A stretch of 64,000 nucleotides of DNA from Palaemon carinicauda (taxonomy: Eukaryota; Arthropoda; Malacostraca; Decapoda; Palaemonidae): positions 28,230,280 through 28,294,279 of the forward strand of contig NC_090730.1 in NCBI RefSeq assembly GCF_036898095.1. Direction: 5' to 3'. The notes under the pieces were generated by a model. That model did not search any database, was not told the origin of the DNA, and saw only the letters and a list, made by a program, of their open reading frames with translations. Shown here piece after piece: positions 52,386 through 63,439 of this stretch. The number at the start of each line of letters is the position of its first letter. The first letter of the stretch is position 1. Position numbers and translations under genes: made by a program.

Positions 52386-52561
52386 CTAATTTTATCAAGT
52401 AACCAGAAGTTCGACCACATTTTACTTATTTAATTTCTACCACCAATTAACCTATATAAAGGGACTAGTACATCTTTTAATATTACCTCATATTGTGAAC
52501 TTGCCGCCCTTCTTTTATTAATATCCAAGGGGAAAAAGAAGTAGAACTTTGAATGAAAGTG

Positions 52562-52780
52562 GGGTTGTATGTACGATAGCAGCCACCTGTATGTATGATG
52601 ACGGCTGATTAATAATACAGTAGTGTAAGTGTGGTCACAGGGGCCGTTAGCCCTCCTTTAGGTAAGTAGGTATGGACACGGCTTGTTAGTAAGGGTTGGG
52701 GGGAAGTTTAGTTTAGTTGGTGCCCATATTTTATGCTCGCAGGAGGAACTGGCCGCTGATATACAAAGGCTCCTAAAAGT
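52562..52780 (+). repeat. Repeat C, copy 3
   Basis: GTTGTATGTACGATAGCAGC, GGACACGGCTTGTTAG and GCCGCTGATATACAAAGGCT place it in the same orientation as copy 1. Confidence 0.75.
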
Positions 52781-53276
52781 TCCTTTGTGATTACTCACAA
52801 CGTAATTACAGTCGTATTTTCTTAGTTTTTGATATTGGTACAGTGTTTACAATACGACTGGCGTGTCTTCCCGAAAAACTAAGGCACAGTTACACTTAGG
52901 ACACTAAACTCCAATGGAAAGTACTAAATGTTCTTAAAGAAAACTATTTACTTGATCAGGAGTACTACTATGATCTCCCTGAAACCGTCCGATATCCCCA
53001 AAATATGAATACAGTACAATAACTGGTAATATCACACGTCTGCATTATGGAAGATGTTGCAATTGTACTAAGCTTATATCTCAGAAGGAAGGCTGAATTC
53101 TAAAATTGCAGTTAATTGGATGATTTCAAAACAAAGGAACCAATCGGGTTTAAGAATTGTAACCAAACCCAAAATTCAAAACTGAAGAAAAAACACGATT
53201 CATTCATATTTACCTACTATGCGTTTCCCAAAAACAAGCAACACTTGCTTGACACCATAAACATGTCATTTGGATA
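52781..53276. other. Unannotated stretch
   Basis: Nothing recognised. Confidence 0.5.
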
Positions 53277-53900
53277 GCATTATTATTATTATTATTATTA
53301 TTAATTGCTAAGCTACAACCTTAGTTGGAAAAGCAGGTTGCTTTAAGCCCAGGGGCCCCAACAGGGAAAATAGCCCTTTGAGGAAAGGAAAGATTAAATA
53401 TTTTAAGAACAGTAACAACATGAAGATAAATATTTCCTATATAAACTACAAAAACTTTAACAAAACAAGAGGAAGAGAAATTAGGATAGTGTGCCTGAGT
53501 GTCCCCTCAAGCAAGAAAACTCTAGCCCAAGACAGTGGAAGACCATGGTACAGAGGCTATGACACTACCCAAGACTAGAGAACAATGGTTTGATTTTGGA
53601 GTGTCCTCCTAGAAGAGCTGCTTACCATAGCTAGAGAGTCTCTTCTACCCTTAACAAGAGGAAAGTGGCCACTGAACAATTACAATGCAGTAGTTAACCC
53701 CTTGGGTGAAGAAGAATTATTTGGTAATCTCACTATTGTCAGGTGTATGAGGACAGAGGAGAATCTGTAAAGAATAGGTCAGACTATTCTGTGTATTTGT
53801 AGGCACAGGGAAAGAACCGTAACCAGAGAGAAAGATCCAATGTAGTACTGTCTGGCCAGCCAAACGACCCCATAACTCTAGCGGTAGTATCTCAACAATG
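53277..53900 (-). repeat. Family-A repeat, near full length
   Basis: Short (ATT)n, then AAGCTACAACCTTAGTTGG, AAGACCATGGTACAGAGG, AGAAGAGCTGCTTACCATAG, AATTACAATGCAGTAG and GTACTGTCTGGCCAGC in reversed family order. Confidence 0.88.
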
Positions 53901-54198
53901 GGGATAACTGTATTCCTCTGTATACATATCTATTTTCTGATAGATTCAATCAGGTATTTTGTACAGTTGTCTCAAGAAGACATACAGTAAAAGAGCATTA
54001 AATATTTAATGTTGGCTTAAACTTTAATTATACCCAAAATTGTAGGCTAATCAAAGTATCAATTTGTGTTTGATCGTACATGTAATACAAACCCTCAACC
54101 TTTAATTGAAATACATCATCAGTGAAGCTGGAACGGTCGTTAGATATTTAACAAGATAAACGTACTGTAGTTGGTAGTCAGGTGGTGGGTAAGCCCTA
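53901..54198. other. Short unannotated stretch
   Basis: Nothing recognised. Confidence 0.5.
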
Positions 54199-57100
54199 CC
54201 TAACCCAAGAGGTAGAGCAACCCTCACTTTGATTTTGTGTATACCTTAGTACAGACGTACACTACTGCACTCACTAACTTAGTTGTTTTAACAATACTCT
54301 ACAGTAATTGCTTTTCCTCACCTTTCAGTATGTATGTGTTTGGTTTGCATGTCTGGCCCCTAAGCCAGACATGCAGCTTTGCCCTGATAAAGAAGGCCGC
54401 CAGTGTGGCTGCTACATTAGTAGCCGGAGGGGGACTCTCCTTTTTACTTCTTGGGTTTTGCAGTGCGAATGAATGCTTGCAGTCAGGAGTGTAGGGAGTG
54501 GCCTCCTGTGCAGTGGGCAGAGTTTGCTGAAAAGAAGAAAATGAAGTAAAAAAAAACTTGGTATCAGATGCAATGCCAAGCTGATGCCGAAGAAGCTTTT
54601 TAGCTCCTTTTTCCATTCTTTGGGAATGAAGCCGGGTGTTTCCCTTGCAGCTATCTCCGAGGCTGTCCTCTTGGGGGAACCAATTGTGGCAGGAGAGACT
54701 GGCCCCCATCCTCCAGGAGTGGTTCTGAGAGGGTGTTTGTATAGCTCCTTCCTCTCTCTACCATGTACCTCCGCTGTAATTACAGTAATGTTGACGACCC
54801 TGGCTAGAATATAGATCTGTCTTGGTTGTAGCCTTTGCTTGTGGTGGATGGTGCCCTGTCTGCGGAGAAACTTCTGTAATGCTTAAATCTTCCAGAGCCC
54901 AGAAGTTGTCTAATGCTGCTTTGAAGGAGGTGTTTGACAGACACTGTTACGACCTTCCTCCTATTGGTTCCCCTATGAAGACTATGTCTAGTGGTGAAAT
55001 CCTCGACTGTGGGAAAGAAGATGATTGTGAAATGTCCCCATCCCCCTTTACCTCTCTTCCCATGCTTGTCGTCCCTACGAAGATGATGACGAGACCACTA
55101 AAGCACAGGACAACTGGTTGTTCGGAGTCTCAATAGACACTTAACAATTGCCCTGCTTAGTTTTGTGGGGTAGTAACGCTACACTGAGGCCTGACCTTCA
55201 GGAAACAAGCTTGGTGTCGGTTTCCAGTGCTCGCATGCAGGTTCCTAAGGATCATAATATCAAGAGACTAATCCAGATTGTTGCTAGTCAGGACTCCTGT
55301 CCCTCTTCATCCTTGGGATGCTCTTGGGGTACTTTGGTGGCTGGCTAAGTGTTTGATGAAGATAGCTGCAAGGAAGAAGGAAATCTTAGCCGACGCTTCA
55401 GATTCTTCCTATTGTCTGGAACTACCTGTCCAGTGGAAGGGGAAGCACCCCCGTTTTGTTCACATAGTGAGGATTTCCCAAGCTTCTCCCTCCAGAAACA
55501 AGAAGTCTTGTGCTTTTAGTTTTTGTTTGCCATGAGATACAAAATTATGGACAGCTTGGTCGCACTCCTTATGAAACCGGAAGGCTCACATTCCCAAATC
55601 TTGTTCTGAGCAGCACTACACGAGTCCTGTAAGCAGCTCTCCTCCCGAACACAATCATGTTCACCTCGATTAACGGGCTTGAGCCCCATCGGCACGAGCA
55701 GCCTCAAACAAGAGATCTCGGTCTTGCTCCCAGGGAACGTAGAGAGGAAATGATAGTGTGTACCTCTTAATCTCCGTTGGTAAAGACCAATAGTGGTCGG
55801 TCTGCCTGACAACGCTCCTCTCCTAAGAATTCTCCAGTCTCGTGGAGACCAGAATTCTACGGAGGAGACATCCAGGCTTCTGACCCCTTGGGCCAAGGGA
55901 TCGAAAGCAAGAGATAACTCGTCTTTCCTCCAAATAGAGGAGGGGAGTTTCATCTACTGATGCCTCGGGCGAATGCAGCGCGATACAAGAAATCTTCTAT
56001 GAAATGACGTTCTGCTTCTTGCAGTTTCTCTCCTGGTTAGATGGGGATGCTTCTGACTCATGATCTTGGTGCAAGGAAGTCAGGTCCAAGATCAAACCTG
56101 CTTTTGAGGATGATGAAGGGAGAAAACGTTCAGCTCTAGAAAAGTCACCCTCCAGGGAATCATTCTTGACAAGTGTATGCACAGAGTGACTCCGTCAAGG
56201 GGATAAGTCACGCTTTGGCTGCTTGGCCTGAGGATTACTGGCCCGGTTTGGACTTAGACCCAGATAGGTCCTACGCCAAGCCGGTGGAGACTCCTCTCTG
56301 CTGGTAGGAGGATCTTTTGGTCCATCAAATTTGTTCACTGCAAATCAGGGTCCCTTGGTAGGACTGACAGAAAGTTTCATTCTGTGGAAACAATGTTATA
56401 GCTGACAAGCTTAGCTGGAGAGGCCAACAGGATAGGTCAGTCCCTTCATCCTCAATTGTCGGGCACTCGTGTGACTTCCTTGGGTTTCCCTGCCATAGAC
56501 CTGTTCACAAACAGTTTGAACCACAAACTCCGTCTTTTAGCTTGCCAGTACTGGACCTGATGGCATTCAACACCCCTGGGATGGAATGGATGCATACCCC
56601 TTCCCTCCCTTTTGTCTGATCTGAAGGGTGCTCAACAGGATTCTAGCCACACCTAAACTCCAGCTTACCCTGGTGGCACCAAAGTGACCCCATATGGAGT
56701 GGTACTCAGACCTAGTTTTAACTCCTCGTTGAAGAGTCTCGGAGTTACTGCTGAGGCCAAGACCTCCTGTGCTAGCTTAATGTTAGAAAGCACCACAAGC
56801 TGACATTCCTATCTCCTCACTGGTGGAGACTATTCGGTTCCTTCTCGGTAAGAAGGGCTTTTCGAGAAGAACTGCGAGAAAGATGTCAGGCTACCTCAGA
56901 AAATCCTCCACTGCAGTTACAAGGCCAATTGGACAGACTTCTGTGCATGGTGTTTGGGGAGAAGGACATCCCTCTAGTCTCGGCGTCCATATAGGTCATA
57001 GCAGACTAACTCGTTTTTCTCCGAAGGGACAAGGGATTGTCAAGACTAGTGATAAAGGGTTACCTGGCCACTATAGGCCAGGTCTGCCCTTTCAAAGTGC

Positions 57101-58169
57101 TAGACCAGGGGGTTTCCAGAGAGTTCTCCATGCTCATGAGGAGTTTCAAGCAATCTAGTCCTCCCAAAAATGGGTCATCCTCAACGAAGAAAATCCTTCT
57201 TCCTTTTTCTGGCATTTGTGTCCAAGAGCTGCCATCTATTCCGCCACAATTCCAATCTCGTGTCCTCTATCTCTTCCTAACAAGCTGGGTGTAGGACGAC
57301 TCTCTCCTATCTGGTAAGGACACAGTGACTTATCTTTAGTCCTCTTATGGAGAGCCAAAGACTTCCCTACACCGAAAGTGAATAGATAATAATATCCAAG
57401 AACAGTTGTTCTGATCCAAGGAGAATCCGGAAGTACTGTACCATCCCGGTTCGTGCACACGAAGTTAGGGATATCAAATTACAATAATCTTAAGGTACAA
57501 CAGGCAACCTTCATTGCTCATCCCATAATTGCCTGGATAACGTTATTCTTTGTCCTGCAGTAGCCACTGAAGTTGTGTTGAGAACCTTGCTTCATCACAG
57601 GACAAGTTGCATCCCATCCAAGATAGTGGTTACAACAAATCTAAAAGGAAATGTAAAATGTAAGGGTATTAACTTTTTCCCTAATTTTGGATGATGAAGT
57701 TGCTCCATTATGTGGTGGATCAGATGCTGGCGACACTCATGATTGAGTGAATGAAATTGTTGTTATTGACAGGTTTTGTATCGAAGCACAGTATCTCCCT
57801 TATTCTTCTAGATGAGGGGGAGGATGGAGGAACTGTATGAAACATATTTCTCATAATGATCATACTGTACATACAGACACCATATCCTTACAGACTTAGG
57901 TTCTTCCATGACTGCCTACCAGTATCCTGGTAGGGACTTAGTCTAACATCTGCAACATCTTCCTGCTCAGGTTGTTGGTAGGTTGACAGGAGCCATCACT
58001 TTCACTCTTCTCCAAGACCAAAGTTCAGTGACATTTTGTGTGCGAGTAAACCAGGCTGATTGAGTTTCAGGACTTTCTCCCTCTAATTTGTATTTTTCCC
58101 TCTATAGAACCTGACACCGTAAGTTACACTTCCTGCATAGGTTAAGGTCAAAGTGATGGTTATGCTACC
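54199..58169 (+). mobile_element. Decayed DIRS-like retroelement (first)
   Basis: In the plus sense, an RNase H end reads NVIADKLSWRGQ near 56390 and the block PAIDLFTNSLNHKL near 56490, as in DIRS-type elements. A tyrosine-recombinase N-terminal region follows: RKSSTAV and then LVIKGYLATIGQV and EFSMLMRSFKQSSPP in shifted frames (56823-57250). The 5' half (54237-55540) has Ser/Pro/Cys-rich frames that may be Gag-like. Stops and frameshifts are numerous. Near the right end, ATTTGTATTTTTCCCTCTAT (58086) resembles a string at the right end of the second element. Boundaries are uncertain. Confidence 0.6.
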
Positions 58170-58350
58170 TTTGTTCCGTAAGTGGAATACATATCACGCT
58201 ATTTATTAGGGGTTGTACTTTCGGCGGAGCTGAAATGACGAGCCATTAAAATTTAGTGAGGGTTAACTACCCACACCGCTAGTTAGCGGGGGGAGGGGGG
58301 GGGTTAGCTTGCTACCACTCCCGTTCACACACCTGTGATTTAGTCACTTT
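58170..58350 (+). repeat. DIRS-like left inverted terminal repeat
   Basis: Begins TTTGTTCCGTAAGTGGAATA; from CTATTTATTAGGGG to GTGATTTAGTCACTTT it is the reverse complement of 62669-62817. It includes the palindrome CCGCTAGTTAGCGG. Confidence 0.82.
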
Positions 58351-58604
58351 TACTTTTGGCTCGGATCGAGAGTGGTTGTTTCCTCTCTCCCTGCTCGCCT
58401 ATTCTGGACTGCCATTAATTTTTGTCTTTTAACTTACTTTTTCTTATACTTGTATATACAGTATATGAAAACATTCTTAATGTTTGTGTATATAGGCTAT
58501 GTGTATAGAAATGTGATAAGTTTTCTTTTCAGTGTTTGTGCTGTGTGTGTTACACATACGACAACGACACTTGCGTAGATTAGCAAGGCCAGCACAATTC
58601 AACT

Positions 58605-59800
58605 TTGTGGGGAATGACCTCTCCCTCTCTGGTCCATCGCTCTTCCCGTCGGTATATAAATGTTAACTCGGCCGCCGCAGGGAAATTGTTGCTGCCTTCG
58701 GCCAGACTCAGATCCAATGCACCAGCTCTTGCCAAAGAGTCGAAGCTTGCAGATCTAATGCACCATCTCTTGCCTAAGAGCCAGCGCTTGCCTGCTCTCC
58801 AGGCAGAAATTGAGCACCAGCATCACCGTATGTGCCATCGCTTCAGTACTCTCCTACACACTCGTGCAATAGGCAGTTAAAAGGAATAAGAATTTTTGGA
58901 CTGGTCACCATTGCCCCATTCCTCCCCGCAAACTCATAAACATTGCCACCGGGAAAAGAGGAATAAGGCTTCACAGAAGGATTCAAGATCCCGAAGATTC
59001 CATCCTACAAGGGGAATCGAAACTGGGAATCCTTGGTCCCTGTCTCTTCTGAAGTTTCTTTTTTCCTTGACAGACCACCGTCAGCAAACAGGAAAGCATC
59101 AACAGTCTGATATCTAGATCACTGTTTGCTGATGGCTAGTTCACAGTTTACAGATTGCTAGTTCGCCGATCACCAGATCTCCAGTTGCTAGCTCAGTGCT
59201 GATCTTTGACCTTTAGTCCCTCCAATGACTAACAATCTCCAATTGCTAGTGTTTCCAATCACCGATTGCTAGCCAATAATCAGTCGTCAGCTTGCTGATC
59301 AGTAGATCACCGATGGGCAGCTCATTTTTCTTCGATCATTGAACTCAGCTCGCTGATCTCTGACCAGCCCATCTTCAGCTTGCTCATCTCTGACCAACCA
59401 GGGGGGTACCATAATCAGCTCACAGACCACCGATTCATCGGCAATTTGCCAGCAATTCGTGACTCGAACTTACTTGTCAACCTCTTCCTGTAGTTTCCTA
59501 GATCAGAAGGTGTACAACATACTTCTCGCTACTGGCCGTTCGCCATCACACTAAAGTGATCGCCAAACGTTCGACAACCCTCATCAACAGCTTGTCGATA
59601 GGGAACTACTTGCGAGCACTCTCCAACTACACAGTAACCACGATGTTTCTATTCTAAGGAATAGCATCAATCCCATCAGGGCGCATGGTAAGGCTAAGCG
59701 TTGCCTTCCTTCTGTTAGTTAAAGGAATTCTCTCTGAGAAGAATTCTTACACTGGGTATCGCGCCTGATCCTTTACGACACGAGTCAAGACTCCAGCGTC
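58605..59800 (+). pseudogene. Gag-like region of the DIRS-like element
   Basis: 91 codons at 58605-58880 contain LLLPSARLRSN and an Ala/Leu/His-rich tail, then broken frames. From about 59110 to 59460 the DNA is a degenerate array built on CTAG, GATCACCGAT and CAGCTTGCTGATC strings, as if encoding a Ser/Pro/Asp-rich spacer. There is no recognisable domain; the call rests on position upstream of the reverse transcriptase. Confidence 0.4.
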
Positions 59801-59811
59801 GACAATCTTCC

Positions 59812-60560
59812 ATGCAAAAGGATCCGCAAGGAGCTGTCCCTTTGGGTCGATGTCCACACCATGTTGGAGTTCGAACAAGGGCTACGACCTCAGGTCTTCA
59901 TTTGCACACTGGACCTAAAGGACAGTTACTCCCAGGTCCAAACCATCCATTTAGGAAGGTTAGAAGATTCAGTCTAGACAAACAAGAAACAACAGATCAA
60001 GGCACTGTGCTTCGGTCTTTCTACTACACCCATCCTGGTCGCACAGGATCGGCTTCTGTCTTTGTCTCGGGACGACTGACTGACCTTAGCAGACTCAGTG
60101 GCAACTTTGCATTAACACCGGAACTTCTGAAGTCTTTTTACCAAGATTCAGTGATCAGAGTAAACCTACGAAAGTTTTCCCTACTTCCCTCCCTGAAGAC
60201 TGGTGTATCTGGGAATGCTTCTAGACACCAATCTCCACAAAACCTTTTCAAAACAAGAAAGACTCCCATTTCAAGAGACTTGAGTCGGAAAAGAAGAGAG
60301 GAGGGACCATAGTGCTGTACCACACGACCTCAGCCCTCTGGACAGAGTCTGAAAGCACCTTCACTTGAATCTCTTAAGAGATGAAGGCCAACTGTCCGGT
60401 CCTTCAGCAGCCTCATCGGTTCCTAACAGACCACTCAGTGATGTGATGGACGATACACCACACACCACTTAGAGACTCAACATCGACAAGCAAGAAGGAA
60501 CTTGCGCGTAGCCTCTTCCCATCTAACAGTATAAACACTAAGATGGGCCTAAGTCCGTTC
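59812..60560 (+). pseudogene. DIRS-like reverse transcriptase remnant
   Basis: Frames give CTLDLKDSYSQVQ (59903-59941), CFGLSTTP near 60010, and LVYLGMLLDTNLHKTFSKQE (60200-60259), the order of RT blocks A, B and the thumb in DIRS/gypsy-type enzymes. The catalytic YxDD box is not seen between them. Several frame changes occur. Confidence 0.7.
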
Positions 60561-60589
60561 GGTACCACTATCAGCCCGGTTCATTCCAG

Positions 60590-61060
60590 ACTAGAAGAAC
60601 GTGCTCGCCGACAATCTGTGCACAACATCTCAGATAAGGTATTCCGAATGGACTTTGGATCGCCTTGTAGCCGACAAAGTCCTGATTCTCAGGCTGCCGT
60701 TGCTCCCCAGCCCTAGACCCCAAGGCTCTCTGGTAACAACGGTGAGTACAAAAATGACGTTTACGTCTCGTCCCTGTTTTATATGGAGAAGGGCACTCAA
60801 GAAGGCTTAGAACATCGGTCAACCTCTCAAGGACTCTCCTAGCTCAGCTATGGCATTATGCAGAACGGTTTCCAAACCTTTTGCAGCTCCTGATAGTCTC
60901 TCCAAGAGAACCCTCTCCACATCACAGACAACCCACTTCGACACCTACCACAAGCTATAGCTTTGCTATGATTGTACGCCTGGAGACTACCCAATACCTC
61001 TTTGCGAAAAGGTTGTCTAGATGTCTGAGGAATTCCTCAGCATCAGTCTACCAGGCAATA
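60590..61060 (+). pseudogene. DIRS-like RNase H end and recombinase N-terminus
   Basis: NVLADNLCTTSQ followed by YSEWTLDRLVADKV (60597-60680) is the RNase H end seen in DIRS pol. After broken frames, the YR N-terminal part ends RNSSASVYQA (61027-61058), where the palindromic element starts. Confidence 0.65.
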
Positions 61061-61296
61061 TAACGTCGTGTGGTTGATGTCATGTGAAAGTGTGTGTCTC
61101 CACTCGATACCTTGATTCCAGCAATAGCGGAATCCTCGAGATACCTTGATTCCAGCAATAGCGGAATCCTCGAGTATATAAAAGAGGAAAAGACACAGGG
61201 TCTTTTCCTCTTTTATATACTCAAGGATTTCGCTATTGCTGGAATCGAGGTATCGAGTGGAGAGACACTTTCACATGACAACCACACAAGACGTTA
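61061..61296. mobile_element. Palindromic MITE-like element, TA target duplication
   Basis: The ends TAACGTCGTGTGGTTG and CAACCACACAAGACGTTA are inverted and flanked by TA at 61059-61060 and 61297-61298. Nearly the whole element is a hairpin centred near 61200. The left arm has a 35-base tandem duplication (ATACCTTGATTCCAGCAATA...) absent from the right. TA duplication and size suggest a Tc1/mariner-type MITE. A TATA-like TATATAAAAG lies at 61172-61182 and its mirror in the other arm. Confidence 0.75.
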
Positions 61297-62072
61297 TATT
61301 TTCGACAGGTAAAGATGATCACTTAACCTTGATCCTTCACCTTCAAACTGAAAGAAAGGGACACCCTCTCATCGATAGACTTTTCCTAACTCATACGGAC
61401 TTACAACTTGCCTTTCCCCATTCGGCATTGAGACCTTCCTCTCGGAACATGGTTCAAATTCTCCGATCCCTAAAGGGACCTTCTTATGTTCCACTTCACC
61501 AGGCAACAAATTTTCTCCTGATTTAAGAACATGATGTTCCTACACACTCGGACAGCAACCATACGAGTCAAGGAACTTCATGGTCTCTCTTTCGACATTG
61601 CGCATTATTGAGAAGGGCGAAAGACAATGTTCAGTTTCGTCCCTGAGTATGTCTCCAGAGATGACGGATCCTACACAAGTCTCCACTCGGTAACGGACAA
61701 TCCAGATCATCCGTTACTGTACCCAGGGTAAGGTATGAGACTTTACCTAAAGGAAATGGCAACAGCCGGCCCGGGTCCCTTCTCTTGTCATCAGCACTGG
61801 GAGAGACTAGAGGTGGATCACCGAAACATCATCTTGACATGAAGACTCATAGTGTCAGGGGCATAACTATGCCCCTGGTCCTTCTTAGCAGATTACTCCG
61901 TGACGCAGGTTTTACAAGAAAGGATGTGAATGCTCCAGGTGACTTTCATAGCCTTTCTCCTGCAAGACGTGACCCACAGGAACTCGATACGATCTCTATC
62001 GGTCCGGTGGTGGCTGCACAACAGCTTGTTGTATACCTCAAGCTCCGTATTGGACAACTAGCAGAAGGTTAA
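61297..62072 (+). pseudogene. DIRS-like tyrosine recombinase remnant
   Basis: After the insertion, frames give SLKGPSYVPLHQATNFLL (61467-61520), then an arginine box RVKELHGLSF (near 61570), and THSVRGI (61846-61866) carrying the H-x-x-R of tyrosine recombinases. The end LDTISIGPVVAAQ (61985-62023) matches the usual C-terminal block of DIRS recombinases. The nucleophilic Tyr expected just before it is not read in any single frame. Stops and frame changes inactivate it. Confidence 0.75.
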
Positions 62073-62520
62073 GGGCACTGTTACCCGGTTTTAGTCTGCG
62101 TGAATGAAAAGATTTGACTGGCTCTTATTCTTTCCTTCATCCTACCCTCTCATGGGGAAAGCAGCATCCTGGGTTCTCTGCATAAGCGGACATCAAACCA
62201 CTGCAGGTAAACCATGCTCCCTTTTGTACCTAGTATTAAGCTAATACTGTTGCGTCCCCATACCCTGGCGAGGTGGTATTGGGAAGTCTTGGTTACTTCA
62301 GGTTTTTCCTACATAGACTTGGAATAACTTTACCCAGACAGTCACACTTCTGCACGTCTCAACACACAGCTTGTGTAGGCTGCGGACCTTGTGTAGCAAG
62401 GTTTAGCGAGGGCAGGAACTCCCTATTTTTTGAGTACTAACATACTCAGATAAGGATCCCCCGGGCAAAGCCAAAAGCCAGATTGGCACGGACGTCCACC
62501 TATCCTAATGGGTGAGTCAC
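62073..62520 (+). other. 3' non-coding part of the DIRS-like element
   Basis: No frame resembles a known domain. It lies between the recombinase and the internal complementary region. Confidence 0.5.
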
Positions 62521-62619
62521 CCCTAATAAATAGAGTGGTTTGTATTCCAATTATGGAACAAATGACAAATTCGTTGATAATTTGTATTTTTCCTAACTAT
62601 ACAAACCTTAGCTATTTAT
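62521..62619 (+). repeat. Internal complementary region of the DIRS-like element
   Basis: 62521-62562 is the reverse complement of the left outer end (58170-58213) and 62561-62619 that of the right outer end (62816-62870). The two halves meet at ACAAATGACAAAT, exactly the junction made if the element's two ends were joined in a circle. This is the diagnostic arrangement of DIRS-type elements. Confidence 0.82.
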
Positions 62620-62668
62620 ACAAACTTGCCCGCCATCCTTATCCCCCTTGAAGTCCTACCTCCAAGCA

Positions 62669-62870
62669 AAGTGACTAAATCACAAGTGTGTGACCGGGAG
62701 TGGTAGCAAGTTAACCCCCCCCCCCACCCCGCTAACTAGCGGTGTGGGTAGTTAACCCTCGCTAAATTTTAATGGCTCGTCATTTCAGCTCTGCCGAAAG
62801 TATAACCCCCTAATAAATAGCTAAGGTTTGTATAGTTAGGAAAAATACAAATTATCTACGAATTTGTCAT
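62669..62870 (-). repeat. DIRS-like right inverted terminal repeat
   Basis: Runs from AAAGTGACTAAATCAC through CCGCTAACTAGCGG to AATAAATAGCTAAGG, then the right-end-specific TTTGTATAGTTAGG...AATTTGTCAT. A C-rich run at 62717-62730 differs in length from the left copy. Confidence 0.82.
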
Positions 62871-63091
62871 ATTGGATGGGCATGGCCTACTCACCAGTTG
62901 CTACTACTGTACTACTAAAAGTTTAAACAGTCCGTTCCATCTTCCCTGAAAGTCTTTCTGCTATTAAAAGTGTCTGATTAGTATAGTAAGAAAACAAATA
63001 CTGTATACCGTATATTGCTTTTAAATTTGTGATATTCCTTGAAAAGGTTAAATTAATTTGAAATTTTGACACTGCATTTTTTTTTTTTCAG
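62871..63091 (+). other. Intron end before the EB1 exon
   Basis: AT-rich, ending in a 14-base T run and CAG, a strong acceptor for the following exon. Confidence 0.7.
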
Positions 63092-63098
63092 AATAACT

Positions 63099-63258
63099 AT
63101 GGCTGTGAATGTTTTTTCTACGAGTTCCACTTCTGAAAACTTGAGCCGTCATGACTTGCTCAGTTGGGTCAATGACTGCTTACAGTCTTCCTATTCTAAA
63201 GTGGAAGAACTTTGTACGGGAGCAGCATACTGTCAGTTCATGGATATGCTTTTCCCAG
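63099..63258 (+). CDS. Eb1: EB1 / MAPRE microtubule plus-end protein, first coding exon
   Basis: ATG at 63099 starts 53 codons plus one base: [19 protein letters not shown], then [29 protein letters not shown]. This is the start of the calponin-homology domain of EB1/MAPRE proteins, which bind growing microtubule ends; residues such as SRHD, WVND and GAAYCQFMD are conserved in the family. The exon begins at 63092 after a poly-T/CAG acceptor, so a 5'UTR exon lies upstream, and ends at CCCAG before GTACAGTATG, phase 1 within the Gly of MLFPG. The remaining exons are to the right of the window or of this intron. Later sequence inside the window has no further EB1 exon. Confidence 0.95.
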
Positions 63259-63439
63259 GTACAGTATGTATATTTTTGTATTTTCTTTAAATTTTTTAAT
63301 ATGCAGACTTGTTTTTTCTTACATTTCTTGGTAGAAAGTGTAATCACCTTTTGTGAATTATATATGATTAAATTCATAATTCTAAACTATTTAGTAGAAT
63401 GTATTCGAGAGGAAATGCCTGAAGAGTATGGCTGGTGTA
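63259..63439 (+). other. Start of the next EB1 intron
   Basis: AT-rich, without further exon. Confidence 0.6.

Larger units (their letters stand above)
58170..62870 (+). mobile_element. DIRS-like retroelement with inverted ends and internal complementary region
   Basis: The left end (58170-58350) and right end (62669-62870) share an inverted repeat of about 150 bases including GTAACTACCC-like and CCGCTA(G/A)TTAGCGG cores. Between the coding part and the right repeat, 62521-62619 is complementary to both outermost ends (see its own entry). Inside, the order is Gag-like frame, reverse transcriptase, RNase H, tyrosine recombinase, as in DIRS elements, which integrate via a recombinase and make no target duplication; none is visible here. 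Many stops and frame changes show it is inactive. Confidence 0.78.

Noticed and set aside
55516..55953. 145-codon minus-strand ORF
   Set aside because: Lies antisense in the first DIRS-like element and resembles no known protein; composition suggests a shadow.
54199..58175. A short inverted match between 54207-54232 and 58148-58173 as terminal repeats of the first DIRS-like element
   Set aside because: About 25 bases with several mismatches, too weak to define ends.
54199..62870. An endogenous nimavirus or other DNA virus segment, considered because of the long block with many medium ORFs
   Set aside because: The recognisable pieces are reverse transcriptase, RNase H and tyrosine recombinase, and the DNA ends have DIRS structure; no viral protein was recognised.
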